Source: Caldimonas thermodepolymerans (GTDB lineage: Bacteria > Pseudomonadota > Gammaproteobacteria > Burkholderiales > Burkholderiaceae_C). Taken from it: DNA of 64,000 bases. The stretch lies in contig NZ_CP064338.1 in assembly GCF_015476235.1 (NCBI RefSeq), forward strand, positions 930,001-994,000, written 5' to 3'. Numbering within the stretch: the first letter of the stretch is position 1; each line of letters begins with the position of its first letter. The notes beneath the pieces were generated by a model. It ran no database searches and had not been told where the DNA came from. It saw nothing but the letters and a program-made list of their open reading frames with translations. The position numbers and the translations under genes were made by a program. Of the stretch, positions 9,111 to 18,656 are shown in pieces.

Positions 9111-9791
9111 ATGACGACCGAACGGTGGGGTGATTCCGGTGTCGACCTGCAACGCAGGCAGCTGCTGTCGGCCCTGTGCGACGGCGAGGCTGGCGCCGAG
9201 GACCTCCAGGCCGTGCTGGCTGCCTGGCGCAACGATCCTGCGGCCCGGGCGGCCACCTGTGAAACCTGGCACGCCTACCACCTGATCGGCGACGTGATGC
9301 GTTCCGAAGACCTCGCGGGCACCGGACGTGACGACGTGTTCCTGAGCCGCCTGCGCGAACGCCTGGCGGACGAGCCGGTGGTGATCGCGCCGGCGGCGGC
9401 CGAGCGTGCGGCCGGCCGCACGGACGCTGCCGCGCGCGTGCGCCGCCGTGCATGGACGGCGCCGGTGGCGGCGGCTGCGGGCGTGGTCGCCGTGGCCGGC
9501 GTGCTGGTGGTGACCCGGATGGCGGACACGCCGACCGCAGCCCCGGCGGCCACGACCGTGGTGCAGGCCGCGCCCGCGGCCACCGCCGTGACGGCCGTCG
9601 CCGCGTCGGCGGCGGCCCCTGCGGCATCGAGCGGCGCCGAGCAGATCGTCGTGACGGCCAACGGGCCGCTGATCCGCGATGCCCGCCTGGAGCAGTACCT
9701 GACCGCGCACCGGCAGTTCGGTGGCAGCTCGGCCCTGGGCGTGCCGTCGGGCTTCCTGCGCGGCGCCACCTATGAAGGCCCGGATCGCTGA
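9111..9791 (+). CDS. rseA: Anti-sigma-E factor RseA
   Basis: 226 residues from ATG 9111, which has a GAGGAG site at 9099-9104; a TTG six bases upstream is less likely. The N-terminal cytoplasmic domain (LLSALCDGEAGAEDLQAVL, then WHAYHLIGDVMRSEDL) matches the RseA domain that clamps RpoE. A single hydrophobic segment around residues 115-133 spans the membrane. An Ala/Thr-rich periplasmic part follows. Regulated cleavage of such proteins releases sigma-E; that is family knowledge. Confidence 0.9.
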   Translation: MTTERWGDSGVDLQRRQLLSALCDGEAGAEDLQAVLAAWRNDPAARAATCETWHAYHLIGDVMRSEDLAGTGRDDVFLSRLRERLADEPVVIAPAAAERAAGRTDAAARVRRRAWTAPVAAAAGVVAVAGVLVVTRMADTPTAAPAATTVVQAAPAATAVTAVAASAAAPAASSGAEQIVVTANGPLIRDARLEQYLTAHRQFGGSSALGVPSGFLRGATYEGPDR

Positions 9792-9795
9792 TCGG

Positions 9796-10824
9796 ATGAA
9801 ATACATGCAATGGCGCTGGTTGGCCCCGTGGCTGGGGTGGGGGATGCTGGCCTTCGCGAGCTGCGCCGCGATCGCCCAGCCGCAGGAGCCGGCGGTGCTC
9901 GACGGCAACGAGGTGCGCACCTGGTTGCTGCGCATCCATGACGCCTCGCAGAAGCGTAACTTCCAGGGCACCTTCGTCGTCAGCGCCGGCGGGCAGGTGG
10001 CCAGTTCCCGCATCGCGCACTACTGCGAAGGGGCCAACCAGTACGAGCGCATCGAATCGCTCGACGGCCAGATGCGCCGCGTGTTCCGCCACAACGACCT
10101 GGTCGCGACGCTGTGGCCCAACTCCCGGGTCGCGGTGCTGGAGCACCGCGAGACGCTGGGCACCTTCCCGGCGCTGCTGCACCACGACGGCGACCGGCTG
10201 GCCGAGCACTATGAGGTGCGCCGGCTGGGCGTGGACCGCGTGGCCGGCCACGAGGCCGACGTGCTGCTGGTCAGCGCCCGCGACCCGTACCGCTACGGCT
10301 ACCGCCTGTGGGCCGAGAAGGGCAGCGGCCTGCTGCTGCGTGCCGAGGTGCTGGGCGAGGCCGACGAGGTGCTCGAATCCTCGGCCTTCTCGGAGGTGTC
10401 GATCGGCGTGAAGCCGCAGCCGCAGGCGGTGATCCGCTCGATGAAGAAGCTCGACGGCTACCGCGTCAACCGTCCGGTGCTGAGCAAGACCCACCACGAG
10501 GCCGAAGGCTGGACCTTCCGCCAGCAGGTGCCCGGGTTCCGCCACGTGCACTGCGTCAAGCGCACGCTGACGAGGCCGGATGCCGCCTCGGGCGAGGAGG
10601 TCGAGCGCGAGATCCTGCAGACCATCTTCTCCGACGGGCTGGCGCACGTCTCGGTGTTCGTGGAACCCTATGACCCCGCCCGGCATCGCAAGGAGATGCA
10701 GATGAGCATGGGCGCCACGCAGACCCTGATGCGCCGCCACGGGGACTGGTGGGTGACGGCGGTCGGGGAAGTGCCGCCGGCCACGCTGCGCATGCTGGTG
10801 CAGGGCCTGGAGCGCAAGCCCTGA
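9796..10824 (+). CDS. rseB: Sigma-E regulatory protein RseB/MucB
   Basis: 342 residues from ATG 9796, four bases after rseA; longer in-frame starts overlap rseA and do not look native. A signal peptide of about 30 residues ends near SCAAIAQ. The mature part shows the MucB/RseB domain (LLRIHDASQKRNFQGTFVV, YRYGYRLWAEKGSGLLL) and a C-terminal domain with SVFVEPYDP and MRRHGDWWVTAVGEVPP. In the periplasm RseB binds RseA and protects it from proteolysis until envelope signals displace it. Confidence 0.92.
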   Translation: MKYMQWRWLAPWLGWGMLAFASCAAIAQPQEPAVLDGNEVRTWLLRIHDASQKRNFQGTFVVSAGGQVASSRIAHYCEGANQYERIESLDGQMRRVFRHNDLVATLWPNSRVAVLEHRETLGTFPALLHHDGDRLAEHYEVRRLGVDRVAGHEADVLLVSARDPYRYGYRLWAEKGSGLLLRAEVLGEADEVLESSAFSEVSIGVKPQPQAVIRSMKKLDGYRVNRPVLSKTHHEAEGWTFRQQVPGFRHVHCVKRTLTRPDAASGEEVEREILQTIFSDGLAHVSVFVEPYDPARHRKEMQMSMGATQTLMRRHGDWWVTAVGEVPPATLRMLVQGLERKP

Positions 10825-10882
10825 GCCTGCCTGCGCATTCCGGTGCCGCGCTCGTCGCGGCATCTTTCCGTTGAGGTGATCG

Positions 10883-12352
10883 ATGACTGCAAGAATCCAT
10901 ACAACTGGACGGTTTCGTCATGTGCTGACCGCGCTGCTGGCCGGGGCCTGCCTCGCGCTGGCGCAGCCGGCGCCAGCCCAGTCCACCGGCCGCGACCTGC
11001 CCGACTTCACGGTGCTGGTCGAACAGGTGGGCCCCTCGGTCGTGAACATCCGCACCAGCGCGCGCGTGAGCACGCGGCAGTACCCGGGACCGCAGATGGA
11101 CGAGGAGATGCAGGAGTTCTTCCGGCGCTTCTTCGGCATCCCGTTTCCCGGCCCGCGGGTCGACCCGCGCCGCCAGCAGCGGCCCGAGCAGGAAGAGCTG
11201 GTGCCGCGCGGCGTGGGCTCCGGCTTCGTGATCACCTCCGACGGCTACATCATGACCAACGCCCACGTCATCGAGGGCGCCGACGAGGTCTACGTCACGC
11301 TGACCGACAAGCGCGAGTTCAAGGCCAAGGTGGTCGGCTCGGACAAGCGCACCGACGTGGCGGTCGTGAAGATCGACGCGACGGGCCTGCCGGCGGTGAA
11401 GATCGGTGACGTCGGCAAGCTCAAGGTCGGCGAGTGGGTGATGGCGATCGGCTCGCCGTTCGGGCTGGACAACACCGTCACGGCCGGCATCGTCAGCGCC
11501 AAGCAGCGCGAGACCGGCGACTACCTGCCGTTCATCCAGACCGACGTCGCGATCAACCCCGGCAACTCCGGCGGCCCGCTGATCAACCTGCGCGGCGAGG
11601 TGGTGGGCATCAACTCGCAGATCTACAGCCGCTCGGGCGGCTTCATGGGCATCTCGTTCGCGATCCCGATCGACGAGGCGATGCGCGTGGCCGACCAGCT
11701 GCGCACCACCGGCCGCGTGATCCGCGGACGCATCGGCGTGCAGATCGACCAGGTCACCAAGGAGGTGGCCGAATCCATCGGCCTGGGCAAGCCGGTCGGC
11801 GCCCTGGTGCGCAGCGTCGAGGACGACGGCCCGGCGGCCAAGGCCGGCCTCGAGGCAGGCGACATCATCACGCGCTTCGACGGCAAGACCATCGAGCGGG
11901 CCTCCGACCTGCCGCGCATCGTCGGCAACACCAAGCCGGGCAGCAAGGTCACGGTGCAGGTGTTCCGGCGCGGCAGCTACCGCGACATCCCGGTCACGGT
12001 CGGCGAGTTCGAGCCCGAGCGCAGCGCCAGCGCCGGCACGCCCGAGCCGCGCCCGGGGGGCGCGCCGCTGGCCGCGGCGCAGGACCTGGGCCTGGCAGTG
12101 GCCGACCTCACGCCCGCGGAGCGGCGCGAGCTGGGCCTCAAGGGCGGCGTGCGCGTCACCGCCGCCGACGGCCCCGCCGCGCGTGCCGGCCTGCGCGAGG
12201 GCGACGTGATCCTGGCGGTGGCCAACGTCGAGGTGCAGGACGTCAAGCAGCTCGAGGCCGTGCTGCGCAAGCTGGACAAGGGCAAGCCCTTCAACGTGCT
12301 GTTCCGGCGCGGGGAATGGGCCCAGTACGCCGTGATCCGGCCGGCGCGCTGA
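10883..12352 (+). CDS. mucD: Periplasmic serine endoprotease, DegP/MucD type
   Basis: 489 residues. A signal peptide (ALLAGACLALAQPAPAQS) is followed by a trypsin-like domain with His128 (TNAHVIEG), Asp158 (KRTDVAVV) and Ser229 (NPGNSGGPL). Two PDZ domains follow, near residues 285-375 and 400-480. It degrades or refolds damaged envelope proteins and, next to rseA-rseB, is the fourth gene of the sigma-E module. The ATG at 10883 has a GAGGTG site nearby. A strong terminator follows at 12389. Confidence 0.94.
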   Translation: MTARIHTTGRFRHVLTALLAGACLALAQPAPAQSTGRDLPDFTVLVEQVGPSVVNIRTSARVSTRQYPGPQMDEEMQEFFRRFFGIPFPGPRVDPRRQQRPEQEELVPRGVGSGFVITSDGYIMTNAHVIEGADEVYVTLTDKREFKAKVVGSDKRTDVAVVKIDATGLPAVKIGDVGKLKVGEWVMAIGSPFGLDNTVTAGIVSAKQRETGDYLPFIQTDVAINPGNSGGPLINLRGEVVGINSQIYSRSGGFMGISFAIPIDEAMRVADQLRTTGRVIRGRIGVQIDQVTKEVAESIGLGKPVGALVRSVEDDGPAAKAGLEAGDIITRFDGKTIERASDLPRIVGNTKPGSKVTVQVFRRGSYRDIPVTVGEFEPERSASAGTPEPRPGGAPLAAAQDLGLAVADLTPAERRELGLKGGVRVTAADGPAARAGLREGDVILAVANVEVQDVKQLEAVLRKLDKGKPFNVLFRRGEWAQYAVIRPAR

Positions 12353-12388
12353 CCGGTCCGCAAGGCCCCTGCGCAGGGGTCCCGGGAG

Positions 12389-12421
12389 AACCCGGCAACC
12401 AACTAGGTTGTCGGGTTTTTT
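12389..12421 (+). terminator. Rho-independent terminator after mucD
   Basis: A 12-base-pair stem (AACCCGGCAACC pairing with GGTTGTCGGGTT, one G-T pair) encloses the loop AACTA and runs into six T residues. It begins 37 bases after the mucD stop, so it probably ends the rpoE-rseA-rseB-mucD transcript. Confidence 0.9.
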
Positions 12422-12606
12422 CATGTGCCAAAAAGTGCGCGCGACAGGCGGGGTCTGGGCGGTGTTGATAAGTCTGTCCGTGAGCGCCCACAAACATCGG
12501 GTCGATGCCGGCGATTGCCGGTACATTTCGATAAAATCCGGGCGTCGCGCAGCCCTTTGTCGTTGGACCGCGACGGTAGTCCCGCCCGTTTGAAACTATC
12601 CCCAGG

Positions 12607-12641
12607 CCATCCACATGCGTCTGTGGATAAACTGTGGAAAG
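12607..12641 (+). promoter_or_regulatory. Cluster of DnaA-box-like sequences
   Basis: TGTGGATAA at 12622-12630 is an exact match to the consensus DnaA box (TTATCCACA on the other strand). It is flanked by CCATCCACA at 12607-12615 and TGTGGAAAG at 12633-12641, each with two mismatches. All three lie in a relatively AT-rich stretch between the mucD terminator and the candidate small RNA. The match is direct; binding by DnaA and any regulatory role are inference. Confidence 0.5.
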
Positions 12642-12690
12642 TTTTCCCTGTTGGCACGGTGCAACGTCGGCGAAGCAAGCACTGGTGCGG

Positions 12691-12718
12691 TTTTCAGCGG
12701 GGGGTATTTGGCTACAAT
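12691..12718 (+). promoter_or_regulatory. Sigma-70-type promoter for candidate small RNA
   Basis: TTTTCA (12691-12696, four of six consensus bases) and TACAAT (12713-12718, five of six) are separated by 16 bases. The expected start is near 12725, right at the first hairpin of the candidate RNA. Confidence 0.6.
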
Positions 12719-12723
12719 GGAGG

Positions 12724-12789
12724 TCCAACAAAGCAGTTGCCATACCTTTTTGTTGGAAGGCGCGTCGCCGGTTGACGCGCCTTTTTTTT
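12724..12789 (+). ncRNA. Candidate intergenic small RNA with intrinsic terminator
   Basis: About 66 nucleotides in a gene-free stretch. The first hairpin pairs TCCAACAAA (12724-12732) with TTTGTTGGA (12749-12757) around a 16-base loop that contains CCATACC. The second is a terminator: GGCGCGTC (12759-12766) pairs with GACGCGCC (12774-12781), followed by eight T residues. A credible promoter ends seven bases upstream. No open reading frame is needed to explain it. It could instead be an attenuated leader of lepA, whose ATG is 116 bases further on. I do not recognise a named RNA family. Confidence 0.6.
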
Positions 12790-12845
12790 AGGCTCCGGCC
12801 CGCCTGTGGCGCGAAGGCAGGGCAGGGGCCGCACGGCATGGCGCA

Positions 12846-12884
12846 CCGCCGCGGCCGCATCGACGATCGATGCCGCAGCGGCGG
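12846..12884 (+). promoter_or_regulatory. Stem-loop in lepA leader
   Basis: CCGCCGC (12846-12852) pairs with GCGGCGG (12878-12884), and inside it GCATCGA (12857-12863) pairs with TCGATGC (12867-12873) around the triloop CGA, with a four-by-four internal loop between. It ends 21 bases before the lepA ATG and lacks a T tract, so it is more likely a translational or stability element than a terminator. Confidence 0.4.
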
Positions 12885-12905
12885 TGGAGCACTCGACCCG
12901 CTTTC

Positions 12906-14714
12906 ATGAACCACATCCGCAACTTCTCCATCATTGCCCACATCGACCATGGCAAGTCGACGCTCGCCGATCGCCTGATCCAGCGCTGCGGGGGCTTGAG
13001 CGACCGCGAGATGGAAGCGCAGGTGCTCGACTCGATGGACATCGAGCGCGAACGCGGCATCACGATCAAGGCACAGACCGCGGCGCTGCAGTACACCGCA
13101 CGCGACGGCAAGGTCTACAACCTGAACCTGATCGACACGCCGGGGCACGTGGACTTCAGCTACGAGGTCAGCCGCTCGCTGTCGGCCTGCGAGGGCGCGC
13201 TGCTGGTGGTCGACGCCAGCCAGGGCGTCGAGGCGCAGACGGTGGCCAACTGCTACACCGCGATCGAGCTCGGCGTCGAGGTGGTGCCGGTGCTCAACAA
13301 GATGGACCTGCCCCAGGCCGACCCGGACCGGGCCAAGGGCGAGATCGAGGACGTCATCGGCATCGACGCGAGCGACGCCATCCCCTGCTCGGCCAAGACC
13401 GGCGAGGGCATCGACGAGATCCTGGAGGCCATCGTCACGCGCATGCCGCCGCCGCGCGGCAACCCGGACGCCCCGCTGCGCGCGGTGATCATCGACTCCT
13501 GGTTCGACAACTACGTCGGCGTCGTGATGCTGGTGCGGGTGGTCGACGGCCAGCTGAAGAAGGGCGACCGCATCAAGATGATGGCGACCAACGCCGCCTA
13601 CAACGCCGAGCAGCTGGGGGTGTTCACGCCCAAGTCGGTGCAGCGCGAGTCGCTGCAGGCCGGGGAGGTGGGCTTCGTGATCGCCGGCATCAAGGAGCTG
13701 CAGGCGGCCAAGGTGGGCGACACCCTCACCCACGAGAAGAAGACGCCCAACTGCCTGGGACCGGCCAGCGAGCCGCTGCCCGGCTTCAAGGAGATCCAGC
13801 CGCAGGTGTTCGCAGGCCTGTACCCGACCGAGGCGAGCGAGTACGACCAGCTGCGCGACGCGCTGGAGAAGCTCAAGCTCAACGACGCCTCGCTGCGCTT
13901 CGAGCCGGAGGTCTCGCAGGCGCTGGGCTTCGGCTTCCGCTGCGGCTTCCTGGGCCTGCTGCACATGGAGATCGTGCAGGAGCGCCTGGAGCGCGAGTTC
14001 GACCAGGACCTGATCACCACCGCGCCCAGCGTGGTCTACGAGGTCGAGCTCAACGACGGCACGGTGATGCAGGTCGAGAACCCGTCGAAGATGCCCGACC
14101 CGGGCCGCATCCGCGAGATCCGCGAACCCATCGTCACGGTGCACCTGTACATGCCGCAGGAGTACGTCGGCCCGGTGATGACGCTGGTCAACCAGAAGCG
14201 CGGGGTGCAGGTCAACATGGCCTACCACGGCCGCCAGGTCATGCTGACCTACGACATGCCGCTGGCGGAGATCGTGCTGGACTTCTTCGACAAGCTCAAG
14301 AGCGTCTCGCGCGGCTACGCCTCGATGGACTACGAGTTCAAGGAGTACCGTGCGGCCGACGTCGTCAAGGTCGACATGCTGATCAACGGCGAGCGCGTCG
14401 ACGCGTTGTCGCTGATCGTGCACCGCAGCCAGGCCCAGCACCGCGGCCGCGAGGTGGCGGTCAAGATGCGCGAGATCATCCCGCGCCAGATGTTCGACGT
14501 GGCCATCCAGGCCGCCATCGGGGCGAACATCATCGCCCGGGAGACCATCAAGGCGCTGCGCAAGAACGTGCTGGCAAAATGCTACGGCGGTGACATCACC
14601 CGCAAGCGCAAGTTGCTGGAAAAACAAAAAGCCGGCAAGAAACGGATGAAGCAGATCGGCACCGTGGAAGTGCCGCAGGAAGCCTTCCTGGCCATCCTTC
14701 AAGTCGACGACTGA
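12906..14714 (+). CDS. lepA: Elongation factor 4 (LepA), ribosomal GTPase
   Basis: 602 residues from the ATG that gives [19 protein letters not shown]; an upstream in-frame start would add 12 unmatched residues. GTPase motifs are [28 protein letters not shown] and NKMD. The family-specific C-terminus is present ([19 protein letters not shown], then [18 protein letters not shown]). E. coli LepA has 599 residues. LepA acts on elongating or assembling ribosomes. It heads the lepA-lepB-rnc-era-recO-pdxJ-acpS-nagZ run, and no strong ribosome-binding site is visible. Confidence 0.97.
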   Translation: MNHIRNFSIIAHIDHGKSTLADRLIQRCGGLSDREMEAQVLDSMDIERERGITIKAQTAALQYTARDGKVYNLNLIDTPGHVDFSYEVSRSLSACEGALLVVDASQGVEAQTVANCYTAIELGVEVVPVLNKMDLPQADPDRAKGEIEDVIGIDASDAIPCSAKTGEGIDEILEAIVTRMPPPRGNPDAPLRAVIIDSWFDNYVGVVMLVRVVDGQLKKGDRIKMMATNAAYNAEQLGVFTPKSVQRESLQAGEVGFVIAGIKELQAAKVGDTLTHEKKTPNCLGPASEPLPGFKEIQPQVFAGLYPTEASEYDQLRDALEKLKLNDASLRFEPEVSQALGFGFRCGFLGLLHMEIVQERLEREFDQDLITTAPSVVYEVELNDGTVMQVENPSKMPDPGRIREIREPIVTVHLYMPQEYVGPVMTLVNQKRGVQVNMAYHGRQVMLTYDMPLAEIVLDFFDKLKSVSRGYASMDYEFKEYRAADVVKVDMLINGERVDALSLIVHRSQAQHRGREVAVKMREIIPRQMFDVAIQAAIGANIIARETIKALRKNVLAKCYGGDITRKRKLLEKQKAGKKRMKQIGTVEVPQEAFLAILQVDD

Positions 14715-14734
14715 TCCCCTTCACTGGAGTCCGG

Positions 14735-15700
14735 ATGGGACTGCTGACTGCAGCTTTGTATGCCTGCCTGATCGTTTACCTGGGCGGCTGGTATGTGGAC
14801 GCGTGGCACGGCAACTTCTCGCTGCTGCTGTTCCTGCTCACGCTGGTGACCTTCGCCTTCTGGCTGGCCGAGCGGTTCCATTTCCTGCCGGCGCGCCGGC
14901 GCGCCGCGGCGCAGCTGGAGGCGCAGCACGCCGCCCGCCGCGAGGAGCTGGCCCGCCAGGGCATCACGCAGGTGGACGGCGACGTGCAGGCCGCGCGCGA
15001 GAAGATCCTGATGCAGCCCTGGTGGCTGGACTGGACCGCCGGCCTGTTCCCGGTGATCTGCATCGTCTTCCTGCTGCGCTCGTTCCTGTTCGAGCCGTTC
15101 AAGATCCCGTCCGGCTCGATGGTGCCGACGCTGCTGGTGGGCGACCTGATCCTGGTGAACAAGTTCCACTACGGCGTGCGCCTGCCGGTGCTCAACACCA
15201 AGATCATCGAGAACCACACCCCGCAGCGCGGCGACGTGGTGGTGTTCCGCTACCCCAAGGACACCCGCATCGACTACATCAAGCGGGTGGTCGGGGTGCC
15301 GGGCGACGAGGTGGCCTACCTCAACAAGCGCCTGACGATCAACGGCCAGCCGGTCGAGATGGCGCCGCTGGGCGAGTACTACAACGAGGACCGGCGCCGC
15401 TATGCCCAGATGTATTCCGAGAAGCTCGGCAACGTCGAGCACCGGGTGCTGAACTACAAGGAGGCGCCGCCGTTCATCATCGCGGCCGACGACTTCCCGT
15501 TCCGGGAGAACTGCCGCTACAGCGCCGAAGGCGTGACCTGCAAGGTGCCCGAAGGTCACTACTTCATGATGGGTGACAACCGTGACGATTCCCAGGATTC
15601 GCGCTACTGGGGCTTCGTGCCGGACGAGAACATCGTCGGGAAGGCCTTTTTGATCTGGATGAATTTGGGTAATCTCGGCCGTATCGGTTCGTTTCAGTGA
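14735..15700 (+). CDS. lepB: Signal peptidase I
   Basis: 321 residues. Two membrane helices (about residues 4-40, and a second around 100-115) anchor the enzyme, with the active site outside. The catalytic Ser128 is in FKIPSGSMVPTLLVGD and Lys183 in YIKRVVGVPGDEV. The box GDNRDDSQDSRYWG is also present. It removes signal peptides from exported proteins. It follows lepA after 20 bases with a TGGAGT ribosome-binding site. Confidence 0.96.
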   Translation: MGLLTAALYACLIVYLGGWYVDAWHGNFSLLLFLLTLVTFAFWLAERFHFLPARRRAAAQLEAQHAARREELARQGITQVDGDVQAAREKILMQPWWLDWTAGLFPVICIVFLLRSFLFEPFKIPSGSMVPTLLVGDLILVNKFHYGVRLPVLNTKIIENHTPQRGDVVVFRYPKDTRIDYIKRVVGVPGDEVAYLNKRLTINGQPVEMAPLGEYYNEDRRRYAQMYSEKLGNVEHRVLNYKEAPPFIIAADDFPFRENCRYSAEGVTCKVPEGHYFMMGDNRDDSQDSRYWGFVPDENIVGKAFLIWMNLGNLGRIGSFQ

Positions 15701-15740
15701 ATAGCAGGCGATGACTTTCATTGGATCCAGGAGCTATGCG

Positions 15741-16106
15741 ATGACCCCCGTTTCCCGGCGCGCCCAGCGCGGCATCACCCTGATCGGTCTGCTGTTCTGG
15801 GCCGTCGTCGTGGGTGCCGTGGCGCTGGTGGCGATGAAGGTCTTCCCCACCCTGAACGAGTACTGGACCATCCAGCGCACGGTCAACAAGATCGCGATGG
15901 AAGGCGGCACCACGGTGCCGGAGATCCGCGCGGCCTTCGAGCGGCAGAAGCAGATCGAATATTCGATCACCTCGATCTCGGGCCAGGACCTCGAGATCAC
16001 CAAGGAGAACGACCGCATCGTCGTCAGCTTTGCCTACGACAAGGAAATCCCGCTGATCGAGCCGGTCTACCTGCTGATCAAGTACTCCGGCAGCTCGCGG
16101 CGATGA
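15741..16106 (+). CDS. DUF4845 single-pass membrane protein
   Basis: 121 residues from ATG 15741, which has an AGGAG site at 15729-15733; an in-frame ATG at 15711 is the alternative. A basic N-terminus, RRAQRGITLIGLLFWAVVVG, looks like a type IV pilin-like hydrophobic start. A small soluble domain (SISGQDLEITKENDRIVVSFAYDKEIPLIEPVY, split) follows. DUF4845 proteins are conserved between lepB and rnc in betaproteobacteria. Their function is not established. Confidence 0.8.
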   Translation: MTPVSRRAQRGITLIGLLFWAVVVGAVALVAMKVFPTLNEYWTIQRTVNKIAMEGGTTVPEIRAAFERQKQIEYSITSISGQDLEITKENDRIVVSFAYDKEIPLIEPVYLLIKYSGSSRR

Positions 16107-16148
16107 CGGGCCGCGGTGCCGGGCGGTCGGCCCGTTGAAGATGTCGGC

Positions 16149-16838
16149 GTGAGCAGCGATTCCTCCTTGCGGGCGCTGGAGCAGCGGCTCCGGTACCGCT
16201 TCCACAATCCCTCGCTGCTGCGGCGGGCGCTGACCCACCGCAGCTTCGGCGCGGACCACAACGAGCGGCTCGAGTTCCTGGGCGACTCGGTGCTGGGCCT
16301 GGCGATCTCGGGCCTGCTGTACGAGCGCTTCGCCGGCTCGGACGAGGGCGACCTCTCGCGCGTGCGTGCCAACCTGGTCAAGCAGGGCTCGCTGCACCGC
16401 ATCGCGCTGGCGCTGGAGCTGCCGGCCTGCCTGCGCCTGGGCGAGGGCGAGGCGCGCAGTGGCGGGGCGCAGCGCCCGTCCATCCTGGCCGACGCGCTGG
16501 AGGCGGTGTTCGGCGCGGTCTACCTGGACGGAGGCTTCGAGGCCGCCCGCGCGCTGGTGCAGCGGCTGTTCGGCCCGGCGCTGGACGAACCCGAGCTGCA
16601 CAGCAGCGCCAAGGACGCCAAGACCGAGTTGCAGGAATGGCTGCAGGCGCGCAAGCTGCCGGTGCCGGTCTACGCCATCGTCGAGACCCGCGGCCACGCC
16701 CACCAGCAGCAGTTCCTGGTCAGCTGCAGCGTGCCGGCCCTGTCGGCCAGCGAGCAGGGGCTGGGGCCGTCGCGCCGTGCCGCCGAGCAGGTGGCGGCCC
16801 AGGCGATGCTGGCTAAACTCAAGGCCATGGGCCGCTGA
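16149..16838 (+). CDS. rnc: Ribonuclease III
   Basis: 229 residues from GTG 16149; an in-frame GTG at 16116 would add 11 residues. The RNase III signature [18 protein letters not shown] and the second metal-binding region [18 protein letters not shown] are present, followed by a double-stranded RNA-binding domain from about residue 155 ([20 protein letters not shown]). The length matches E. coli (226). It cleaves double-stranded RNA in rRNA and mRNA processing. The GTG start may limit expression; rnc mRNA is often self-regulated. Confidence 0.94.
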   Translation: MSSDSSLRALEQRLRYRFHNPSLLRRALTHRSFGADHNERLEFLGDSVLGLAISGLLYERFAGSDEGDLSRVRANLVKQGSLHRIALALELPACLRLGEGEARSGGAQRPSILADALEAVFGAVYLDGGFEAARALVQRLFGPALDEPELHSSAKDAKTELQEWLQARKLPVPVYAIVETRGHAHQQQFLVSCSVPALSASEQGLGPSRRAAEQVAAQAMLAKLKAMGR

Positions 16839-16894
16839 GCGCGGCGGCTTCCGTATTGCGATGCAGCATCCGCTGCGAGGGAAGAAAACTGAAC

Positions 16895-17824
16895 GTGGAC
16901 GCCACCCCCATGCCGCCCGAGGAGTCTGGCGCGGCGCCTGAAGGCCCGCAGCGCTGCGGGCTGATCGCCATCGTCGGCCGCCCCAATGTCGGCAAGTCGA
17001 CCCTGCTCAACGCCCTGGTGGGGCAGAAGGTCAGCATCACCTCGCGCAAGGCGCAGACCACGCGCCACCGCATCACCGGCATCCGCACGCTGGGGGACAC
17101 GCAGTACGTCTTCGTCGACACCCCGGGCTTCCAGACCCGCCACAGCAACGCGCTGAACCGCACGCTCAACCGCACCGTGCTGTCCTCGGTCAGCGACGTC
17201 GACCTGGTGCTGTTCGTCGTCGAGGCCGGCCGCTTCGGGCTCGACGATGCCAAGGTGCTGGCGCTGATCCCGCCGGACAAGCCCACCGTGCTGGTGGCCA
17301 ACAAGCTGGACAAGGTGGTGCGCCGCGCCGAGCTGGCGCCCTGGCTCAAGAGCATGCAGGAGCGCCACCCGTTCGTGGAGTTCGTGCCGCTGTCGGCCAA
17401 GCGCCCGGACCAGGTCAAGCGCCTGCTGGAGATCGTGCGCCCCTACCTGCCCGAGCAGCCGTGGTGGTACGAGGAAGACGCGCTGACCGACCGCAGCGAG
17501 CGGTTCCTGGCCAGCGAGATCGTGCGCGAGAAGCTGTTCCGCCTCACCGGCGACGAGCTGCCCTACAGCTCGACGGTGATGATCGAGAAGTTCGAGGAAG
17601 AGGGCCGGCTGCGCCGCATCGCGGCGACCATCATCGTCGAGCGCGAGTCGCACAAGGCCATCGTGATCGGCGACGGCGGCGAGCGCCTCAAGCGCATCGG
17701 CACCGAGGCGCGCCAGGAGCTGGAGAAGCTGCTCGACGCCAAGGTGTTCCTCGAGCTGTGGGTCAAGGTGCGCTCCGGCTGGGCCGACGACGAGGAGCGC
17801 CTGCGCAGCTATGGCTACGAGTGA
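16895..17824 (+). CDS. era: GTPase Era
   Basis: 309 residues from GTG 16895, preceded by a GAGGGAAG site at 16877-16884; ATG 16910 is the alternative. GTPase motifs are [22 protein letters not shown] and ANKLDK. The C-terminal KH domain shows the [16 protein letters not shown] stretch and ends [24 protein letters not shown] (split). Era binds the 3' end of 16S rRNA in 30S assembly. It follows rnc, as in most proteobacteria. Confidence 0.95.
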   Translation: MDATPMPPEESGAAPEGPQRCGLIAIVGRPNVGKSTLLNALVGQKVSITSRKAQTTRHRITGIRTLGDTQYVFVDTPGFQTRHSNALNRTLNRTVLSSVSDVDLVLFVVEAGRFGLDDAKVLALIPPDKPTVLVANKLDKVVRRAELAPWLKSMQERHPFVEFVPLSAKRPDQVKRLLEIVRPYLPEQPWWYEEDALTDRSERFLASEIVREKLFRLTGDELPYSSTVMIEKFEEEGRLRRIAATIIVERESHKAIVIGDGGERLKRIGTEARQELEKLLDAKVFLELWVKVRSGWADDEERLRSYGYE

Positions 17825-17840
17825 GCCGGGCTGAACGACG

Positions 17841-18656
17841 ATGGCGACCTCCCGCGGACGCGGGCCGGGCGCGCGCGCGGCGCACCGCGTGCAGGGCGAG
17901 CCGGCCTATGTGCTGCACCGCTACGACTGGAGCGAATCCAGCCTGATCCTGGACCTGTTCACGCGCGACCACGGCCGCGTCGCGGTGGTCGCCAAGGGGG
18001 CCAAGCGCCCCTATTCTCAGCTGCGCCCGGTGCTGCTGCCGTTCCAGCGCCTGGTCGTGGGCTACAGCAGCCGCGAGGAAGAGGGCGGCGAGGTGCACAC
18101 GCTCAAGAGCGCCGAATGGGCGGGCGGCAGCGCGATGCTGACCGGCGCGCCGCTGCTGACCGGCTTCTACCTCAACGAGCTGCTGATGAAGCTGCTCGCG
18201 CGCGCCGACCCGCACCCGGTGCTGTTCGACGTCTACGCGCGCACGCTGCCGTACCTGTCGGCGGCGGACGACCTGCGGGTGCAGGCCGCGCTGCGCGCCT
18301 TCGAGCTGCTGCTGCTGCGCGAGCTGGGCGTGCTGCCGCAGCTGGACCTCGCGACGCTGACGCACACGCCGGTGCAGCCCGAGGCGCGTTACCTGCTGCA
18401 CGGCGAGGCGGGGGTGGTGGAGGCCGACCGGCCGGAAGGGGCGCTGTCCGGGCGCACGCTGCTGGCGCTGCAGCGCGCGCTGGAGGCCGACGGCCTGGAG
18501 CCGCTGCAGGCCGCCTGCGCGACCGCCTTGCCCGAGCTGAGGACGGCGCTGCGTGCCCTGCTTCACTATCATGTCGGTACGCCGCAGCTGCGCACGCGCC
18601 AGATGATGATGGACGTGCAGCGGCTGCTCGACCGCAACCAGCCGCCTGCCCGATGA
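17841..18656 (+). CDS. recO: DNA repair protein RecO
   Basis: 271 residues. The N-terminal OB-fold region is seen in [37 protein letters not shown] (split) and the C-terminal helical part in [20 protein letters not shown]. The zinc-binding cysteines of some RecO proteins are absent. RecO helps RecR load RecA at gaps. Its stop overlaps the pdxJ ATG by four bases. Confidence 0.92.
   Translation: MATSRGRGPGARAAHRVQGEPAYVLHRYDWSESSLILDLFTRDHGRVAVVAKGAKRPYSQLRPVLLPFQRLVVGYSSREEEGGEVHTLKSAEWAGGSAMLTGAPLLTGFYLNELLMKLLARADPHPVLFDVYARTLPYLSAADDLRVQAALRAFELLLLRELGVLPQLDLATLTHTPVQPEARYLLHGEAGVVEADRPEGALSGRTLLALQRALEADGLEPLQAACATALPELRTALRALLHYHVGTPQLRTRQMMMDVQRLLDRNQPPAR

Noticed and set aside
12291-14702. 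Minus-strand open frame of 803 codons across the small RNA region and lepA
   Set aside because: It is mostly antisense to lepA, runs through two terminators, and has no domain.
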